Notes: generated from the letters alone by a model not told the origin. A stretch of 64,000 nucleotides of DNA from Roseivirga pacifica (GCF_900111145.1 NZ_FOIR01000001.1:1123501-1187500); one strand, 5' to 3'; shown: positions 27,942 to 37,111, numbered from the stretch's first letter. Numbers and translations are program-made.

Positions 27942-29528
27942 ATGAAAAAATATATAACAATCGTATGCTCACTTGTACTGCTTTCAGCATGTACGGGACA
28001 GCTAGATGTTACGCCTAACGATCCGGATGTAATCTTGGTAGATGATTTCTACACAACTCCGGAATCATACAAACAGGGGCTTGCCGGTGTATATGGTAAC
28101 CTTTCACTTACAGGGCCTTCTGGTCCGGGTAGCTCAAGTATTCAAGGGCTCGATGCTGGTACTTCTCAGTACGGTCGTGGGCTTTGGAACTTGAACGAAT
28201 TGGCAAGTGACGGTGCTGTTTGGTCTTGGGAAAACGACCCAGGATTACGCTCTTTGAACAGAAACACTTGGAGTGCTACAAACCCAATCTTAAGGGGGAT
28301 GTTCGGTCGTTTAATGAATTCTGTTTCTTACGCAAACGAGTACCTAAGACAAACTACCGATGGCGCACTGAATGATAGAGGTGTGGATGATGCCACAAGA
28401 GCCGATATTCAGGTGTATAGAGCTGAAGCTCGCTTTTTAAGAGCAATGGCTTATTACAATATGATGGACCTGTTTGGTCAAGCGCCAATGATTACAGAGG
28501 ATGATCCTGTTGGAGCTTACCAGGCGCCAAAGGCAGATAGAGCCGAGCTTTTTGCTTACGTAGAATCTGAATTGCTGGCAATTTTACCTGAAATGGCTGA
28601 GCCATTGATGAACGAATACGCTAGAGCGGATAAAGCTGCTGCTTGGATGCTTTTAGCAAAGATCTATTTGAATGCTGAAGTTTACATTGGCCAAGATAGA
28701 TATGCTGACTGCCTAAGCTACTGCGAAGATATTATCGCAGCGGGCTTTGAGTTAACGCCAGATTACTTGATGAACTTTATGGCAGACAATGATGAAACCG
28801 TTGCGCGCAACGAAATCATCTTCCCTGTGGTTTCTGATGGTATTACTACGCAAAACTACGGCCCAACTACAGTTATGATCAACGGCCAAGTTGGTTCTAC
28901 AGAGGCTAATGGTGGTGACTTTGGTGTCGCTGCAGGTGGCTGGGGTGGAGCCCTAAGAGTTACTCAGCAGTTTTCAGAGGTTTTCATGAATGGTTCTTAC
29001 GGAACGGATGATAGAAATACTTTGATCACAGCTGATCGTACTATTGAGGTTTCTGATATTGCAGACCGTTCTACAGGGTACATTATTGGTAAATGGTCTA
29101 ACAAAACTTCTGGTGGAGCAAATGGTAGCGCCAACGAGATTGTTGATACAGACTTCCCAATGTTCCGTTTGGCTGATGTGTACTTAATGTATGCTGAAGC
29201 ACACCTAAGAGGTGGTGGAGGTTCTGCTACTACTGCGGTAGGTTACATTAACGACTTGAGAACTAGGGCAAATAACCCGAATACAATTGGCCAGAGCGCG
29301 CTTACACTCGATTTAATCTTAGATGAAAGACAAGTTGAGTTACATTGGGAGGCTCACCGTAGACAAGACCTAATCCGCTTCGGTAAATATACCGGTAGTG
29401 CCTACAACTGGTCTTGGAAGGGTAATGCACCAAACGGTATTCCGCTTGGCGCACACATGGCTATTTACCCAATTCCTGAGGCTAGCCTTGCCGCTAACCC
29501 TAACTTAACTCAAAACCCTGGTTACTAA
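27942..29528 (+). CDS. susD: SusD/RagB-family surface glycan-binding lipoprotein
   Basis: Lid of the SusCD complex that captures glycans at the cell surface. 528 residues from the ATG at 27942; earlier in-frame starts at 27927 (GTG) and 27930 would put residues before the lipoprotein signal. The lipobox LLSAC places the acylated Cys at residue 17. The TPR-like SusD fold shows ARFLRAMAYYNMMDLFG near residue 160 and the conserved C-terminal ILDERQVELHWEAHRRQDLIRFGKY-type region, with an IYPIPEASL motif near the end. Downstream of susC by 18 bases. Confidence 0.96.
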   Translation: MKKYITIVCSLVLLSACTGQLDVTPNDPDVILVDDFYTTPESYKQGLAGVYGNLSLTGPSGPGSSSIQGLDAGTSQYGRGLWNLNELASDGAVWSWENDPGLRSLNRNTWSATNPILRGMFGRLMNSVSYANEYLRQTTDGALNDRGVDDATRADIQVYRAEARFLRAMAYYNMMDLFGQAPMITEDDPVGAYQAPKADRAELFAYVESELLAILPEMAEPLMNEYARADKAAAWMLLAKIYLNAEVYIGQDRYADCLSYCEDIIAAGFELTPDYLMNFMADNDETVARNEIIFPVVSDGITTQNYGPTTVMINGQVGSTEANGGDFGVAAGGWGGALRVTQQFSEVFMNGSYGTDDRNTLITADRTIEVSDIADRSTGYIIGKWSNKTSGGANGSANEIVDTDFPMFRLADVYLMYAEAHLRGGGGSATTAVGYINDLRTRANNPNTIGQSALTLDLILDERQVELHWEAHRRQDLIRFGKYTGSAYNWSWKGNAPNGIPLGAHMAIYPIPEASLAANPNLTQNPGY

Positions 29529-29550
29529 TCGACTTAAAGAATTTAGAAAT

Positions 29551-30684
29551 ATGAAAACTATAAAAACATACATGTTGGCAGTGCTAGCGCTATTCTTTGT
29601 AGCTAGTTGTGCTGAAGATGACGGACTGGTATTTATTGCCACTCCAAGCGAAGAGGGAGTTGCTTTTCAAAACTCCTTCGCTTCGAACTACCTTTTGTCT
29701 GAAGAAACAGCAGACAACCTTGCTGAAAGATTTGTTTGGAATGAGGCGGATTTTGGTGCGCCTGTAAACGTTACTTACGAATTGCACGGTTCTATTGATC
29801 CAACTTTCGCTACTTCAGAAATTGTAGGATCAACAGCCGAAACTAATATTGGTGTTACTGTAAGTGTGTTGTTGGATATGGCCGAAGAATTAGGTCTTGA
29901 TGATGATCCAAATACTGCTGATATGGGCAATACTGGTCAGGTTTACTTCAGATTGCGTGCTTTTGTAGGCGCAGGCCAAGGTGAGCCAACCGAAATGATC
30001 TCTGAAATTGAGCCTTTGAACATTGAGGTAATCGAAAGACAACCTGATGGAACTTGTGCTTCTATTTGGGCTGTAGGTGAAGCTACTGAAGATGCAGGTT
30101 GGGATTGGTCTTCTCCAATTGAATTCACTTGCGAAAACGATGTAAGATCTACTCACGTATCATTGATCAACGGAACTTTCCGCTTCTTTAGTACTGAAGG
30201 CGATTGGGCTTCTGGCATGAACTTCCCTTACTATGTAAGCGAAGGTTACACTATCGATGCAAACTTTGAGGACGCTGCCGATGGTGATAATAACTTCCGT
30301 TTTATTGGAACGCCAGGTGTTTACGAGCTAGTAGTTGACGATGTGAACAAAACCATCACTTTGAATGAAAGCCAGTACTACTTAGTAGGTGAGGCCATTG
30401 TTCAAACCGGTTGGGATTGGGCAAACAGACCTGTAATGGTTGAAGTTGATCCTTACGTTTACTCAGTGGATGTAGAGTTAACCAATGGTGCTTTCAGATT
30501 CTTCACAGTTGATACTGATTGGGGTTCTGGATTGAACTACCCATACTTTGTAGATGAAGGTTACACTATTGATGCGAACTTCGAAAATGCTGAAGATGGC
30601 GATAGCAACTTTAGCTTTATCGGAACTCCGGGTACTTATACCCTAACTGTAGATACAGCGAACAAGACAATCACATTGAACTAA
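29551..30684 (+). CDS. SusE/SusF-type surface glycan-binding lipoprotein with two repeated modules
   Basis: 377 residues, lipobox FVASC with Cys20. Residues 25-165 fit the SusE N-terminal domain (VNVTYELHGSIDPTF..., EIEPLNIEVI). Two homologous carbohydrate-binding modules of about 90-95 residues follow: each has a GEA...GWDW motif, a GxFRFF stretch, a W-S-G-phi-N-phi-P-Y motif, EGYTIDANFE, FIGTPG and NKTITLN at the end. The aromatic residues at GWDW and in the WGSGLNYPY region probably form the sugar platforms. Same role as the BT4669-type protein in the Bacteroides galactan locus. A terminator hairpin follows. Confidence 0.88.
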   Translation: MKTIKTYMLAVLALFFVASCAEDDGLVFIATPSEEGVAFQNSFASNYLLSEETADNLAERFVWNEADFGAPVNVTYELHGSIDPTFATSEIVGSTAETNIGVTVSVLLDMAEELGLDDDPNTADMGNTGQVYFRLRAFVGAGQGEPTEMISEIEPLNIEVIERQPDGTCASIWAVGEATEDAGWDWSSPIEFTCENDVRSTHVSLINGTFRFFSTEGDWASGMNFPYYVSEGYTIDANFEDAADGDNNFRFIGTPGVYELVVDDVNKTITLNESQYYLVGEAIVQTGWDWANRPVMVEVDPYVYSVDVELTNGAFRFFTVDTDWGSGLNYPYFVDEGYTIDANFENAEDGDSNFSFIGTPGTYTLTVDTANKTITLN

Positions 30685-30702
30685 TTCAGTGTTGAAAATA
30701 CC

Positions 30703-30732
30703 AAAGGAAGGGTGGTTCGCTGCCCTTCCTTT
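30703..30732 (+). terminator. Terminator hairpin inside the galactan operon
   Basis: AAAGGAAGGG pairs perfectly with CCCTTCCTTT (10 pairs, 10-base loop) and is followed by TCTTT. It lies between the SusE-like and GH53 genes and probably lowers expression of the enzymes relative to the SusCDE proteins. Confidence 0.75.
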
Positions 30733-30774
30733 TCTTTAGAAAACTACCTACCCAAAAAACTAAACCCCTATAAA

Positions 30775-31935
30775 ATGATGAGATCTGGTATGCTCCAAAT
30801 ACTCTTCAGCCTTTTCTTATTTTCTTCTTGTGGTTCTGACGATGGTGGCATCGAAGTAGGCCCAAGAGAAGATGACCCTACCACGCCTCCTGTTACAGGC
30901 CTATCTTATTATGGCGCAGACCTTTCATATGTAAACGAAATGGAAGACTGCGGAGCCACTTATTACAATGCCGATGGCGATGCGCAAGATCCTTTCGAGA
31001 TTTTTCAACAAGCCGGAACCAACTTGGTTCGGGTAAGACTTTGGCACAATGCTGAATGGACTGACTACTCTGACCTAGAAGACGCAAAGCAAACCATTAG
31101 CCGAGCAAAAGCGCTTGGTATGAACGTGTTGCTCGACTTTCATTATTCAGATGAATGGGCAGACCCAGCAAAACAAGAGATTCCTGCCGCTTGGGCAGAC
31201 CAAATAGACAATACACAAGCACTCACTCAGTTGCTTTACGATTATACTTACGAGACGTTAGAACACCTGAGCGAGGAAAACCTGCTGCCAGAAATGGTAC
31301 AAGTAGGTAACGAAATTAATGGCATGATGCTACAGCAAGGTGAGTTGGAATGGCCAATCGATTGGAATAGAAACTCCGCCTTAATCAATAGCGGTATTCA
31401 AGCCGTGCGCGATGCTTCATCTGACTTCAGTAAGGAGATTGAAGTAATGCTCCATATTGCCCAGCCCGAAAATGCACTTTGGTGGTTTGAACAGGCTACA
31501 GATGCAGGAGTGACAGACTATGATTGGATTGGTCTTTCTTACTACCCAATTTGGTCAGAGTACAATCTGGATAATGTTGGAGACGCCTTCAAAACATTGG
31601 TTGACACCTACAGCAAGCAGCTAATGGTGGTTGAAACCGCCTATCCATTCACCATGGAGAATAATGACCCTGCGAACAATATCCTCAACAACGATGCGCT
31701 GATTTCTGGTTACCCAGCTTCTCAACAAGGGCAATTGGATTACCTGCTAGAACTCGGAGCAGTAATTTCTGAGGCAGGGGGTGCCGGTTTAGTGTATTGG
31801 GAGCCGGCTTGGGTTTCTACCGGATGCAGCACGCAGTGGGGGCAGGGGTCTCATTGGGACAACGCCACACTTTTCGACCATAGCAACAAAGCAACATTGG
31901 CTTTGAGCTTTTACAATGGGGCCAAAGAAGACTAA
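30775..31935 (+). CDS. Arabinogalactan endo-beta-1,4-galactanase (GH53), lipoprotein
   Basis: Cuts beta-1,4-galactan at the cell surface. 386 residues from the ATG at 30775; the frame opens earlier at a GTG in the terminator hairpin, which cannot be the start. Lipobox FSSC puts the lipid on Cys19, so it is surface or periplasm anchored. GH53 motifs: SYYGADLSYVNEME at the barrel start, LLDFHYSDEWADP, acid/base Glu180 in VQVGNEINGM and nucleophile Glu287 in LMVVETAYPF. The C-terminal WEPAWVSTGCSTQWGQGS loop is typical. Followed 11 bases later by the GH2 gene. Confidence 0.95.
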   Translation: MMRSGMLQILFSLFLFSSCGSDDGGIEVGPREDDPTTPPVTGLSYYGADLSYVNEMEDCGATYYNADGDAQDPFEIFQQAGTNLVRVRLWHNAEWTDYSDLEDAKQTISRAKALGMNVLLDFHYSDEWADPAKQEIPAAWADQIDNTQALTQLLYDYTYETLEHLSEENLLPEMVQVGNEINGMMLQQGELEWPIDWNRNSALINSGIQAVRDASSDFSKEIEVMLHIAQPENALWWFEQATDAGVTDYDWIGLSYYPIWSEYNLDNVGDAFKTLVDTYSKQLMVVETAYPFTMENNDPANNILNNDALISGYPASQQGQLDYLLELGAVISEAGGAGLVYWEPAWVSTGCSTQWGQGSHWDNATLFDHSNKATLALSFYNGAKED

Positions 31936-31946
31936 ACACTAATCAG

Positions 31947-34394
31947 ATGAGAGATTATATAAATTCAAAGCTACTCGCCACGGTAGCACTTATATGCCTG
32001 TGCCTTAGCCAAAGTGCCTTGGGGCAAGAGCGTACTTCTACGGTACTTCGTAATGGTTGGAAGTTTGCTAAAGGCGAACAAGCAAATGCCTTCGCACCGG
32101 CTTTTAAGGATGCCGACTGGGAGGAAGTAGCCGTACCGCACGACTGGGCCATTGAGGGGCCTTTTGAGATTGATGGAAACGGGAGTACCGGCAAGCTGCC
32201 ATGGAAAGGCCAAGGCTGGTACAGAAATGAACTTGAAATTCCTGCAAGTGCTGAAGGAAAACGCGTTTACTTAGTTTTTGATGGGGTAATGGCTTTTCCT
32301 AAGGTTTACCTCAATGGAGAAAATGTAGGTGAATGGGATTATGGATACAATTCATTCTATCTAGATGTAACCAATGCGGTGAAATTTGGAGAGGACAACT
32401 TGCTTGCCGTGCATGCTGATACGCGCGAGCATGGTAGCCGTTGGTATCCGGGGGCGGGTATGTACCGCAAAGTAACCATGGTGTTTGCCGATCCAGTTCA
32501 CGCTGAAGTTTGGGGCACCTACATTACCACGCCAATTGTAAAACCTAATTACGCTGATGTAAGAATTAGCACCGCAGTAAAGAACACTTCTTCGGCAGAT
32601 GCTGAGATTACGGTTTTGCAGAAAATCTTCAGCCCTGATGGTATTGAAGTAGGGCAAGATACCATTTCAAGAACTGTGAAAGCTGGTAGAACAGCCGACT
32701 TGGAAGTTGATATTAGGTTGATAGACCCCGAGCGATGGGATGTTGAAAATCCTGCACTTTACACAGCCGAAACACACATTTTGAGCGATGGAAATGCGGT
32801 AGATATTACACGCAATAAGTTCGGAGTAAGAACAATTGCTTTTACTGCCGATGACGGCTTTCATTTAAATGGAAGAAGGGTTCAGCTAAAAGGAGTGAAT
32901 CTTCACCACGGGCATGGTCCTTTGGGTGCTGCTTTCAACAAAAGAGCCATGCAGCGCCAGTTAGAGATCATGAAGTCGATGGGGGTAAATGCCATTAGAA
33001 ACAGCCACAATACTGCGGCACCTGAGCTACTGGAACTGTGTGATGAAATGGGCTTATTGATGTTCAATGAAGTATTCGATAAGTACGATAACAAAGCGGA
33101 TATTCTTGAAGACACAGACTTTGATGAGTTTGCACACAGAAACATCAAAAGCTTTGTAACACGCGACAGAAATCACCCATCTATTTTCTTGTGGAGTGTG
33201 GGGAATGAGATTGGCGATGTGCAGTGGAATATCAACAACGGTTTTAAGCGCCTGCACACCATGTTGAACTACGTGAACAAGTACGACCCAACGCGTCCAA
33301 CTACTTTGGTAAACGACAATATGGAGGGGGCATCTATGCGCCACTTCGATTTGTACGATGTGCACGCCTGGAATTATGGGAGAAGATACCGTTTGGCCCG
33401 TCAAATGGAGCCTAACAAATCGGTGGTGATTAGCGAATCAGCTTCTACAGTAAGTACAAGAGGCTTTTATGAATTTCCTTTACCTGAAGAAAAGACCGAC
33501 TTCACCAAATCTTTACAGGTAAGTTCGTACGACCTGAATGCACCAGATTGGGCTGAAATTGGTGATGACGATTTTATGTGGCAGCAAGACGAACCTTACA
33601 TTGCTGGCGAATTTGTTTGGACCGGCTTTGATTATTTGGGTGAGCCAACACCATACGATAACCGCTCAGTAAAGGGAATGGGCTTTGGCGATAAAGAGGC
33701 CTCTCGCAGCTCTTACTTTGGCATTGTGGATATGGTTGGAATTCCGAAAGACAGGTACTATTTGTACAAAAGTTATTGGATGCCTGAGGAAAAGACCATA
33801 CACATTTTGCCGCATTGGAATTGGCCTGACAGAGTTGGGAAGAACGTACCTGTATTCGTTTATACCAATGGCGACAAGGCAGAGCTTTTCTTGAACGGGA
33901 AATCTCAAGGTTTTCAGCAGAAAGATCCGGCCTCAAAAAACTCTGTGGAGCGTTTTCGCTTAATGTGGAGAGATGTGGTTTACGAGCCAGGAGAATTAAA
34001 GGTAGTGGTTTATAAAAACGGAGAATTGCTTGGCGAGCAAACACTTTCAACTACTGGGGAGGCGACCAACTTAAAACTCACCGCAGATAGAACTGCAATT
34101 GAAAAAGGCGGAGAAGACCTTTCCTACGTAATGGTTGAAGCAACCGATGCTGATGGAAACCCACACCCATGGGCAGATGGATATGTTGAAATTGATGTGA
34201 AAGGAAGTGTGGAGATTGCCGGTGTTGGCAATGGAAATCCGCAGTCTTTCGAGCCGTTTCAGGGCAACCGTGTAAAGCTGTTTTATGGAAAAGCCATGAT
34301 CATTTTACGCTCTACCAATAGGGCTGGTAAGGCCACGGTAACTGTAAAGTCCGATGGGCTTAAAAAATCATCTGTAGAGCTACATGTAAAATAG
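31947..34394 (+). CDS. GH2-family beta-galactosidase
   Basis: Releases galactose from galacto-oligosaccharides, probably in the periplasm. 815 residues with a signal peptide ending SQSALGQ. A sugar-binding jelly-roll (PHDWAIEGPF, GQGWYRNELEIP) comes first, then the immunoglobulin-like domain, then the TIM barrel with acid/base Glu421 in WSVGNEIG and likely nucleophile Glu497 in VVISESAS, followed by GEFVWTGFDYLGEP. The C-terminus has Ig-like/Big-type domains. Its place after GH53 matches Bacteroides galactan loci. A large bidirectional terminator follows. Confidence 0.93.
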   Translation: MRDYINSKLLATVALICLCLSQSALGQERTSTVLRNGWKFAKGEQANAFAPAFKDADWEEVAVPHDWAIEGPFEIDGNGSTGKLPWKGQGWYRNELEIPASAEGKRVYLVFDGVMAFPKVYLNGENVGEWDYGYNSFYLDVTNAVKFGEDNLLAVHADTREHGSRWYPGAGMYRKVTMVFADPVHAEVWGTYITTPIVKPNYADVRISTAVKNTSSADAEITVLQKIFSPDGIEVGQDTISRTVKAGRTADLEVDIRLIDPERWDVENPALYTAETHILSDGNAVDITRNKFGVRTIAFTADDGFHLNGRRVQLKGVNLHHGHGPLGAAFNKRAMQRQLEIMKSMGVNAIRNSHNTAAPELLELCDEMGLLMFNEVFDKYDNKADILEDTDFDEFAHRNIKSFVTRDRNHPSIFLWSVGNEIGDVQWNINNGFKRLHTMLNYVNKYDPTRPTTLVNDNMEGASMRHFDLYDVHAWNYGRRYRLARQMEPNKSVVISESASTVSTRGFYEFPLPEEKTDFTKSLQVSSYDLNAPDWAEIGDDDFMWQQDEPYIAGEFVWTGFDYLGEPTPYDNRSVKGMGFGDKEASRSSYFGIVDMVGIPKDRYYLYKSYWMPEEKTIHILPHWNWPDRVGKNVPVFVYTNGDKAELFLNGKSQGFQQKDPASKNSVERFRLMWRDVVYEPGELKVVVYKNGELLGEQTLSTTGEATNLKLTADRTAIEKGGEDLSYVMVEATDADGNPHPWADGYVEIDVKGSVEIAGVGNGNPQSFEPFQGNRVKLFYGKAMIILRSTNRAGKATVTVKSDGLKKSSVELHVK

Positions 34395-34407
34395 CAATGA
34401 ATAAAAG

Positions 34408-34456
34408 TTCCGGAATGCTTCTTTGAGCTGTAGTGGTTCAGAGAAGGGTTCCGGAA
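34408..34456. terminator. Bidirectional terminator between the GH2 gene and the Nudix regulator
   Basis: TTCCGGAA (34408-34415) pairs with TTCCGGAA (34449-34456), and the inner arm CTTCTTTGA (34418-34426) pairs with TCAGAGAAG (34438-34446, one wobble). A-rich on the left and T-rich on the right, it serves both convergent genes. Confidence 0.8.
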
Positions 34457-34459
34457 TTT

Positions 34460-35200
34460 CTAAAACTCGAAGTTGTAACCTTCTTTTAAGAGTTTCTGAT
34501 AGGTTTCTTCATTAAACTCATAAAGGAAAGAGCCCTTCTTTGAAGTACTCATATCTTTCTTCTCAAGCTTAGTCAGCAAGCCCGACTTCAATATTTTCTT
34601 TCTAAAATTCCGATCGTCAATTGGATGAGAGAAAATGGCCTCATACACTTTCAAAAGTTGCAGGAGCGTAAATTGCTTCGGTACAAGTTCAAAGCCAATT
34701 GGGTGAAACCTAGCCCGTTCGCGCAAGTTTTCAATGGCCATAGTTACCATGTCGCCATGGTCCAATATCAACTCAGGAACCTGATCGAAAGGTACCCATT
34801 TCGCCTCGTGATGATCTATGCTGAACTGGTCTTGGTTCTGATCCACTTTTATAAGGCTCCAGTAAGCAACGGAAACCACGCGACCCCCTGAGTCACGATT
34901 GCTGTCGCCAAAACAGTGGAGCTGCTCCATATAGATGTCGCGAATGCCCGTAAGTTCGTGCAGCACATTTTCAGCCGCTGTATCCACCGATTCATCGGGT
35001 CTAACAAAACGACCAAGCAGCGACCAATGGCCGGCCAATGGTTCAACCTCACGCTTAAAAATTAATAGCTTTAGCTGGTTGTTTTCTACCCCAAAAATAA
35101 TGCAGTCTACGGCCATCAAAATTGGTTGGCCGTTGCTGTAGGTAGCCAAAATGGTTTCCTTCAGATTTTCGTTGGTCATTGTATTGTTCGAACTGCTCAT
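34460..35200 (-). CDS. NrtR/AraR-type Nudix-domain transcriptional regulator
   Basis: 246 residues. The N-terminal Nudix-like domain has a degenerate Nudix box: GRFVRPDESVDTAAENVLHE lacks the catalytic REXXEE, as in NrtR-type regulators that bind ligands without hydrolysing them. The C-terminal 80 residues form the winged helix (FTLLQLLKVYEAIFSHPIDD, RNFRKKILKSGLL). Bacteroidota use this family for arabinose and related sugars (AraR). Here it lies next to a galactose symporter, galK and galT, divergent from them, so galactose or a galactose phosphate is the likely effector. Convergent with the GH2 gene. Confidence 0.88.
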   Translation of the reverse strand: MSSSNNTMTNENLKETILATYSNGQPILMAVDCIIFGVENNQLKLLIFKREVEPLAGHWSLLGRFVRPDESVDTAAENVLHELTGIRDIYMEQLHCFGDSNRDSGGRVVSVAYWSLIKVDQNQDQFSIDHHEAKWVPFDQVPELILDHGDMVTMAIENLRERARFHPIGFELVPKQFTLLQLLKVYEAIFSHPIDDRNFRKKILKSGLLTKLEKKDMSTSKKGSFLYEFNEETYQKLLKEGYNFEF

Positions 35201-35299
35201 TTCTTAATCAAGCCCTCAATTTAAGGATTAGATTTTTTACAGACCATTTATAACTTAAAACAAAACCAAAAAGGTTAGTGCTTAAGCCGTGTCACATTG

Positions 35300-35309
35300 A
35301 AAACGATTG
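35300..35309. promoter_or_regulatory. Candidate operator AAAACGATTG
   Basis: One mismatch to CAAnCGnTTG, the pattern seen before susC. It is about 100 bases upstream of the Nudix regulator start. Confidence 0.3.
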
Positions 35310-35353
35310 AAAATAATGGCCACAATTACATGGTTGGGTTTTTAATTCTTGTA

Positions 35354-35376
35354 TTAAACGTTATTTTTACGTTTAA
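35354..35376. promoter_or_regulatory. Inverted repeat TTAAACGT-N7-ACGTTTAA, likely operator
   Basis: Two perfect 8-base arms, TTAAACGT (35354-35361) and ACGTTTAA (35369-35376), separated by seven bases, about two DNA turns in total. It is central in the divergent gap, which suits a dimeric regulator controlling both sides, most simply the NrtR/AraR-type protein. Confidence 0.5.
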
Positions 35377-35437
35377 ATAATTTTGAATTAAAGCACCTTG
35401 ATTTCTTGTAATGATTTGTGCTTTCTAAACTGTTAGA

Positions 35438-35447
35438 AAAACGTTTG
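35438..35447. promoter_or_regulatory. Candidate operator AAAACGTTTG
   Basis: Contains the palindrome AAACGTTT (35439-35446) and matches CAAnCGnTTG with one mismatch. It lies 96 bases upstream of the symporter start. Confidence 0.4.
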
Positions 35448-35542
35448 CCTATTAAATCTGTTTGCCACTCGAACAAGGCATGAGTGGCATTTGATAAAAA
35501 AGCGTAATTTGAACGTTTTAACGATGTAATAATTCATCACCT

Positions 35543-37111
35543 ATGAACTTTTCTACTACAGATATTATCGTGTTCATTGTCTATGGTGTCATGATTGTGA
35601 CCTTCGGACTATGGATTTCCCGAGAAAAAAAGGGACACAAAAAAGACTCGGCCGATTACTTTTTGGCGGGCAAAGCACTGCCATGGTGGGCCATTGGTGC
35701 ATCGCTTATCGCATCGAACATTTCGGCAGAGCAATTCATTGGCATGTCGGGCTCTGGTTATGCCATAGGTTTGGGTATTGCTTCTTACGAATGGATGGGT
35801 GGATTGACCCTCATTTTGGTGGCGAAATACTTGTTGCCGATTTTTATTGAGAAGCAAATATTCACTCTTCCTCAGTTTTTGGAAATACGCTACGATAGTC
35901 GAATCAGAACGATTTTGGCAGTTTTCTGGGTGTTTCTTTATACGCTGGTAAACCTTACTACTGTACTATATCTTTCTTCGCTTGCCCTAAGTTTGGTGCT
36001 TGGCATTTCCATGACACAGTCGATTGTTGGGCTTGCTGCGGTGGCCGTAGCTTATTCCATTTATGGCGGGCTTAAGGCCGTAGCATGGACGGACGTTATC
36101 CAAGTGGTTTTCTTGGTAATTGGTGGTTTGATCACAACCTACTTGGCATTGGATGCTGTTTCTGCTGGTGCAGGTCCGGCTGCAGGTTTTAAGGTACTGT
36201 TGGAAAAAGCTCCCGAAAAGTTCGATATGATCTTGAGTAAGGACAATGAGTTCTATAAGGACTTGCCGGGTTTGGGCGTGATTTTAGGTGGTCTTTGGAT
36301 TGCTAACATTAGCTACTTCGGTTGTAATCAATACATTATTCAGCGGGCACTTGCGGCCAAAAACATTGGCGAGGCACAAAAGGGTTTGGCCTTTGCGGGT
36401 TATCTAAAGCTTTTGCTGCCAATTATTGTGGTAATACCGGGAATCGCGGCTTTTGTGTTGCAAGCAGATATTGCAAGATACGATGAGGCCTACCCATGGT
36501 TGCTTGGCAACTTGGTTCCGGTAGGCATTAAGGGGATGGCCTTCGCGGCTTTAATTGCCGCAGCACTTTCATCATTGAGCTCAATGATGAACAGTACCGC
36601 TACCATTTTCACCATGGATATTTACAAGCCCTTTGTAAACCCAGAGGCCTCTGAAACTAAGCTGGTAACAGTGGGAAGAATTGTAGGATTAACTGCAGTG
36701 GTAATTGCTGTGCTTGTAGCGCAACCACTACTTGGTGGCGAAGAGCAGGTTTTCCAGTTTATTCAGAAGTACACCGGTTATGTGAGTCCGGGTATTGTAG
36801 TGCTATTCTTATTCGGGCTTTTCTGGAAGCGCACCACTGCCACAGGAGCACTTTGGGCGGCTATTGCATCGGTGCCGTTTAGTGTGGTGGTCGATTTGGC
36901 TTTCCCAAGTATGCCTTTCTTAAACCAAATGGGCGTGGTATTCTTGGCACTTTCTGCGCTTATCATAGCCATTTCTTTTGCTACCAGCCAAGGCGATTCG
37001 CCTAAGGCAATTAAGATCGGTCCGAGTTTGTTCAAAACCAGCCCAACTTTTAATGCGCTGGCTATGGGTATTATTTTAATTCTAGGTGCGCTTTACGCGA
37101 TGTTTTGGTAA
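35543..37111 (+). CDS. SGLT-type sodium/galactose symporter (SSS family)
   Basis: 522 residues, about 14 membrane helices in a LeuT-type fold. It imports a sugar with sodium across the inner membrane. The sugar-site region of Vibrio vSGLT is clearly recognisable: IASNISAEQFIGMSGSGYA, with the Asn and Gln that contact galactose, and then SYEWMGG with the Glu. Context (galK one base overlap downstream, GH53 and GH2 upstream) makes galactose the most probable substrate. The ATG at 35543 is clear. First gene of the symporter-galK-galT operon. Confidence 0.92.
   Translation: MNFSTTDIIVFIVYGVMIVTFGLWISREKKGHKKDSADYFLAGKALPWWAIGASLIASNISAEQFIGMSGSGYAIGLGIASYEWMGGLTLILVAKYLLPIFIEKQIFTLPQFLEIRYDSRIRTILAVFWVFLYTLVNLTTVLYLSSLALSLVLGISMTQSIVGLAAVAVAYSIYGGLKAVAWTDVIQVVFLVIGGLITTYLALDAVSAGAGPAAGFKVLLEKAPEKFDMILSKDNEFYKDLPGLGVILGGLWIANISYFGCNQYIIQRALAAKNIGEAQKGLAFAGYLKLLLPIIVVIPGIAAFVLQADIARYDEAYPWLLGNLVPVGIKGMAFAALIAAALSSLSSMMNSTATIFTMDIYKPFVNPEASETKLVTVGRIVGLTAVVIAVLVAQPLLGGEEQVFQFIQKYTGYVSPGIVVLFLFGLFWKRTTATGALWAAIASVPFSVVVDLAFPSMPFLNQMGVVFLALSALIIAISFATSQGDSPKAIKIGPSLFKTSPTFNALAMGIILILGALYAMFW

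Larger units (their letters stand above)
35201..35542. promoter_or_regulatory. Control region between the Nudix regulator and the galactose operon
   Basis: A 342-base gap without a gene. It contains an inverted repeat at 35354-35376 and further AACGTT-type sites (35300-35309, 35438-35447, 35512-35517), listed separately. Only a shortened -7-like TAATTTG (35505-35511) is visible for the operon. Confidence 0.6.

Noticed and set aside
30712-30774. Longer GH53 start at GTG 30712
   Set aside because: The codon lies inside a terminator hairpin and would place 21 residues before the lipoprotein signal.
33574-34050. 158-residue open frame antisense to the GH2 gene
   Set aside because: Falls fully inside a clear beta-galactosidase; no start signal or motif.
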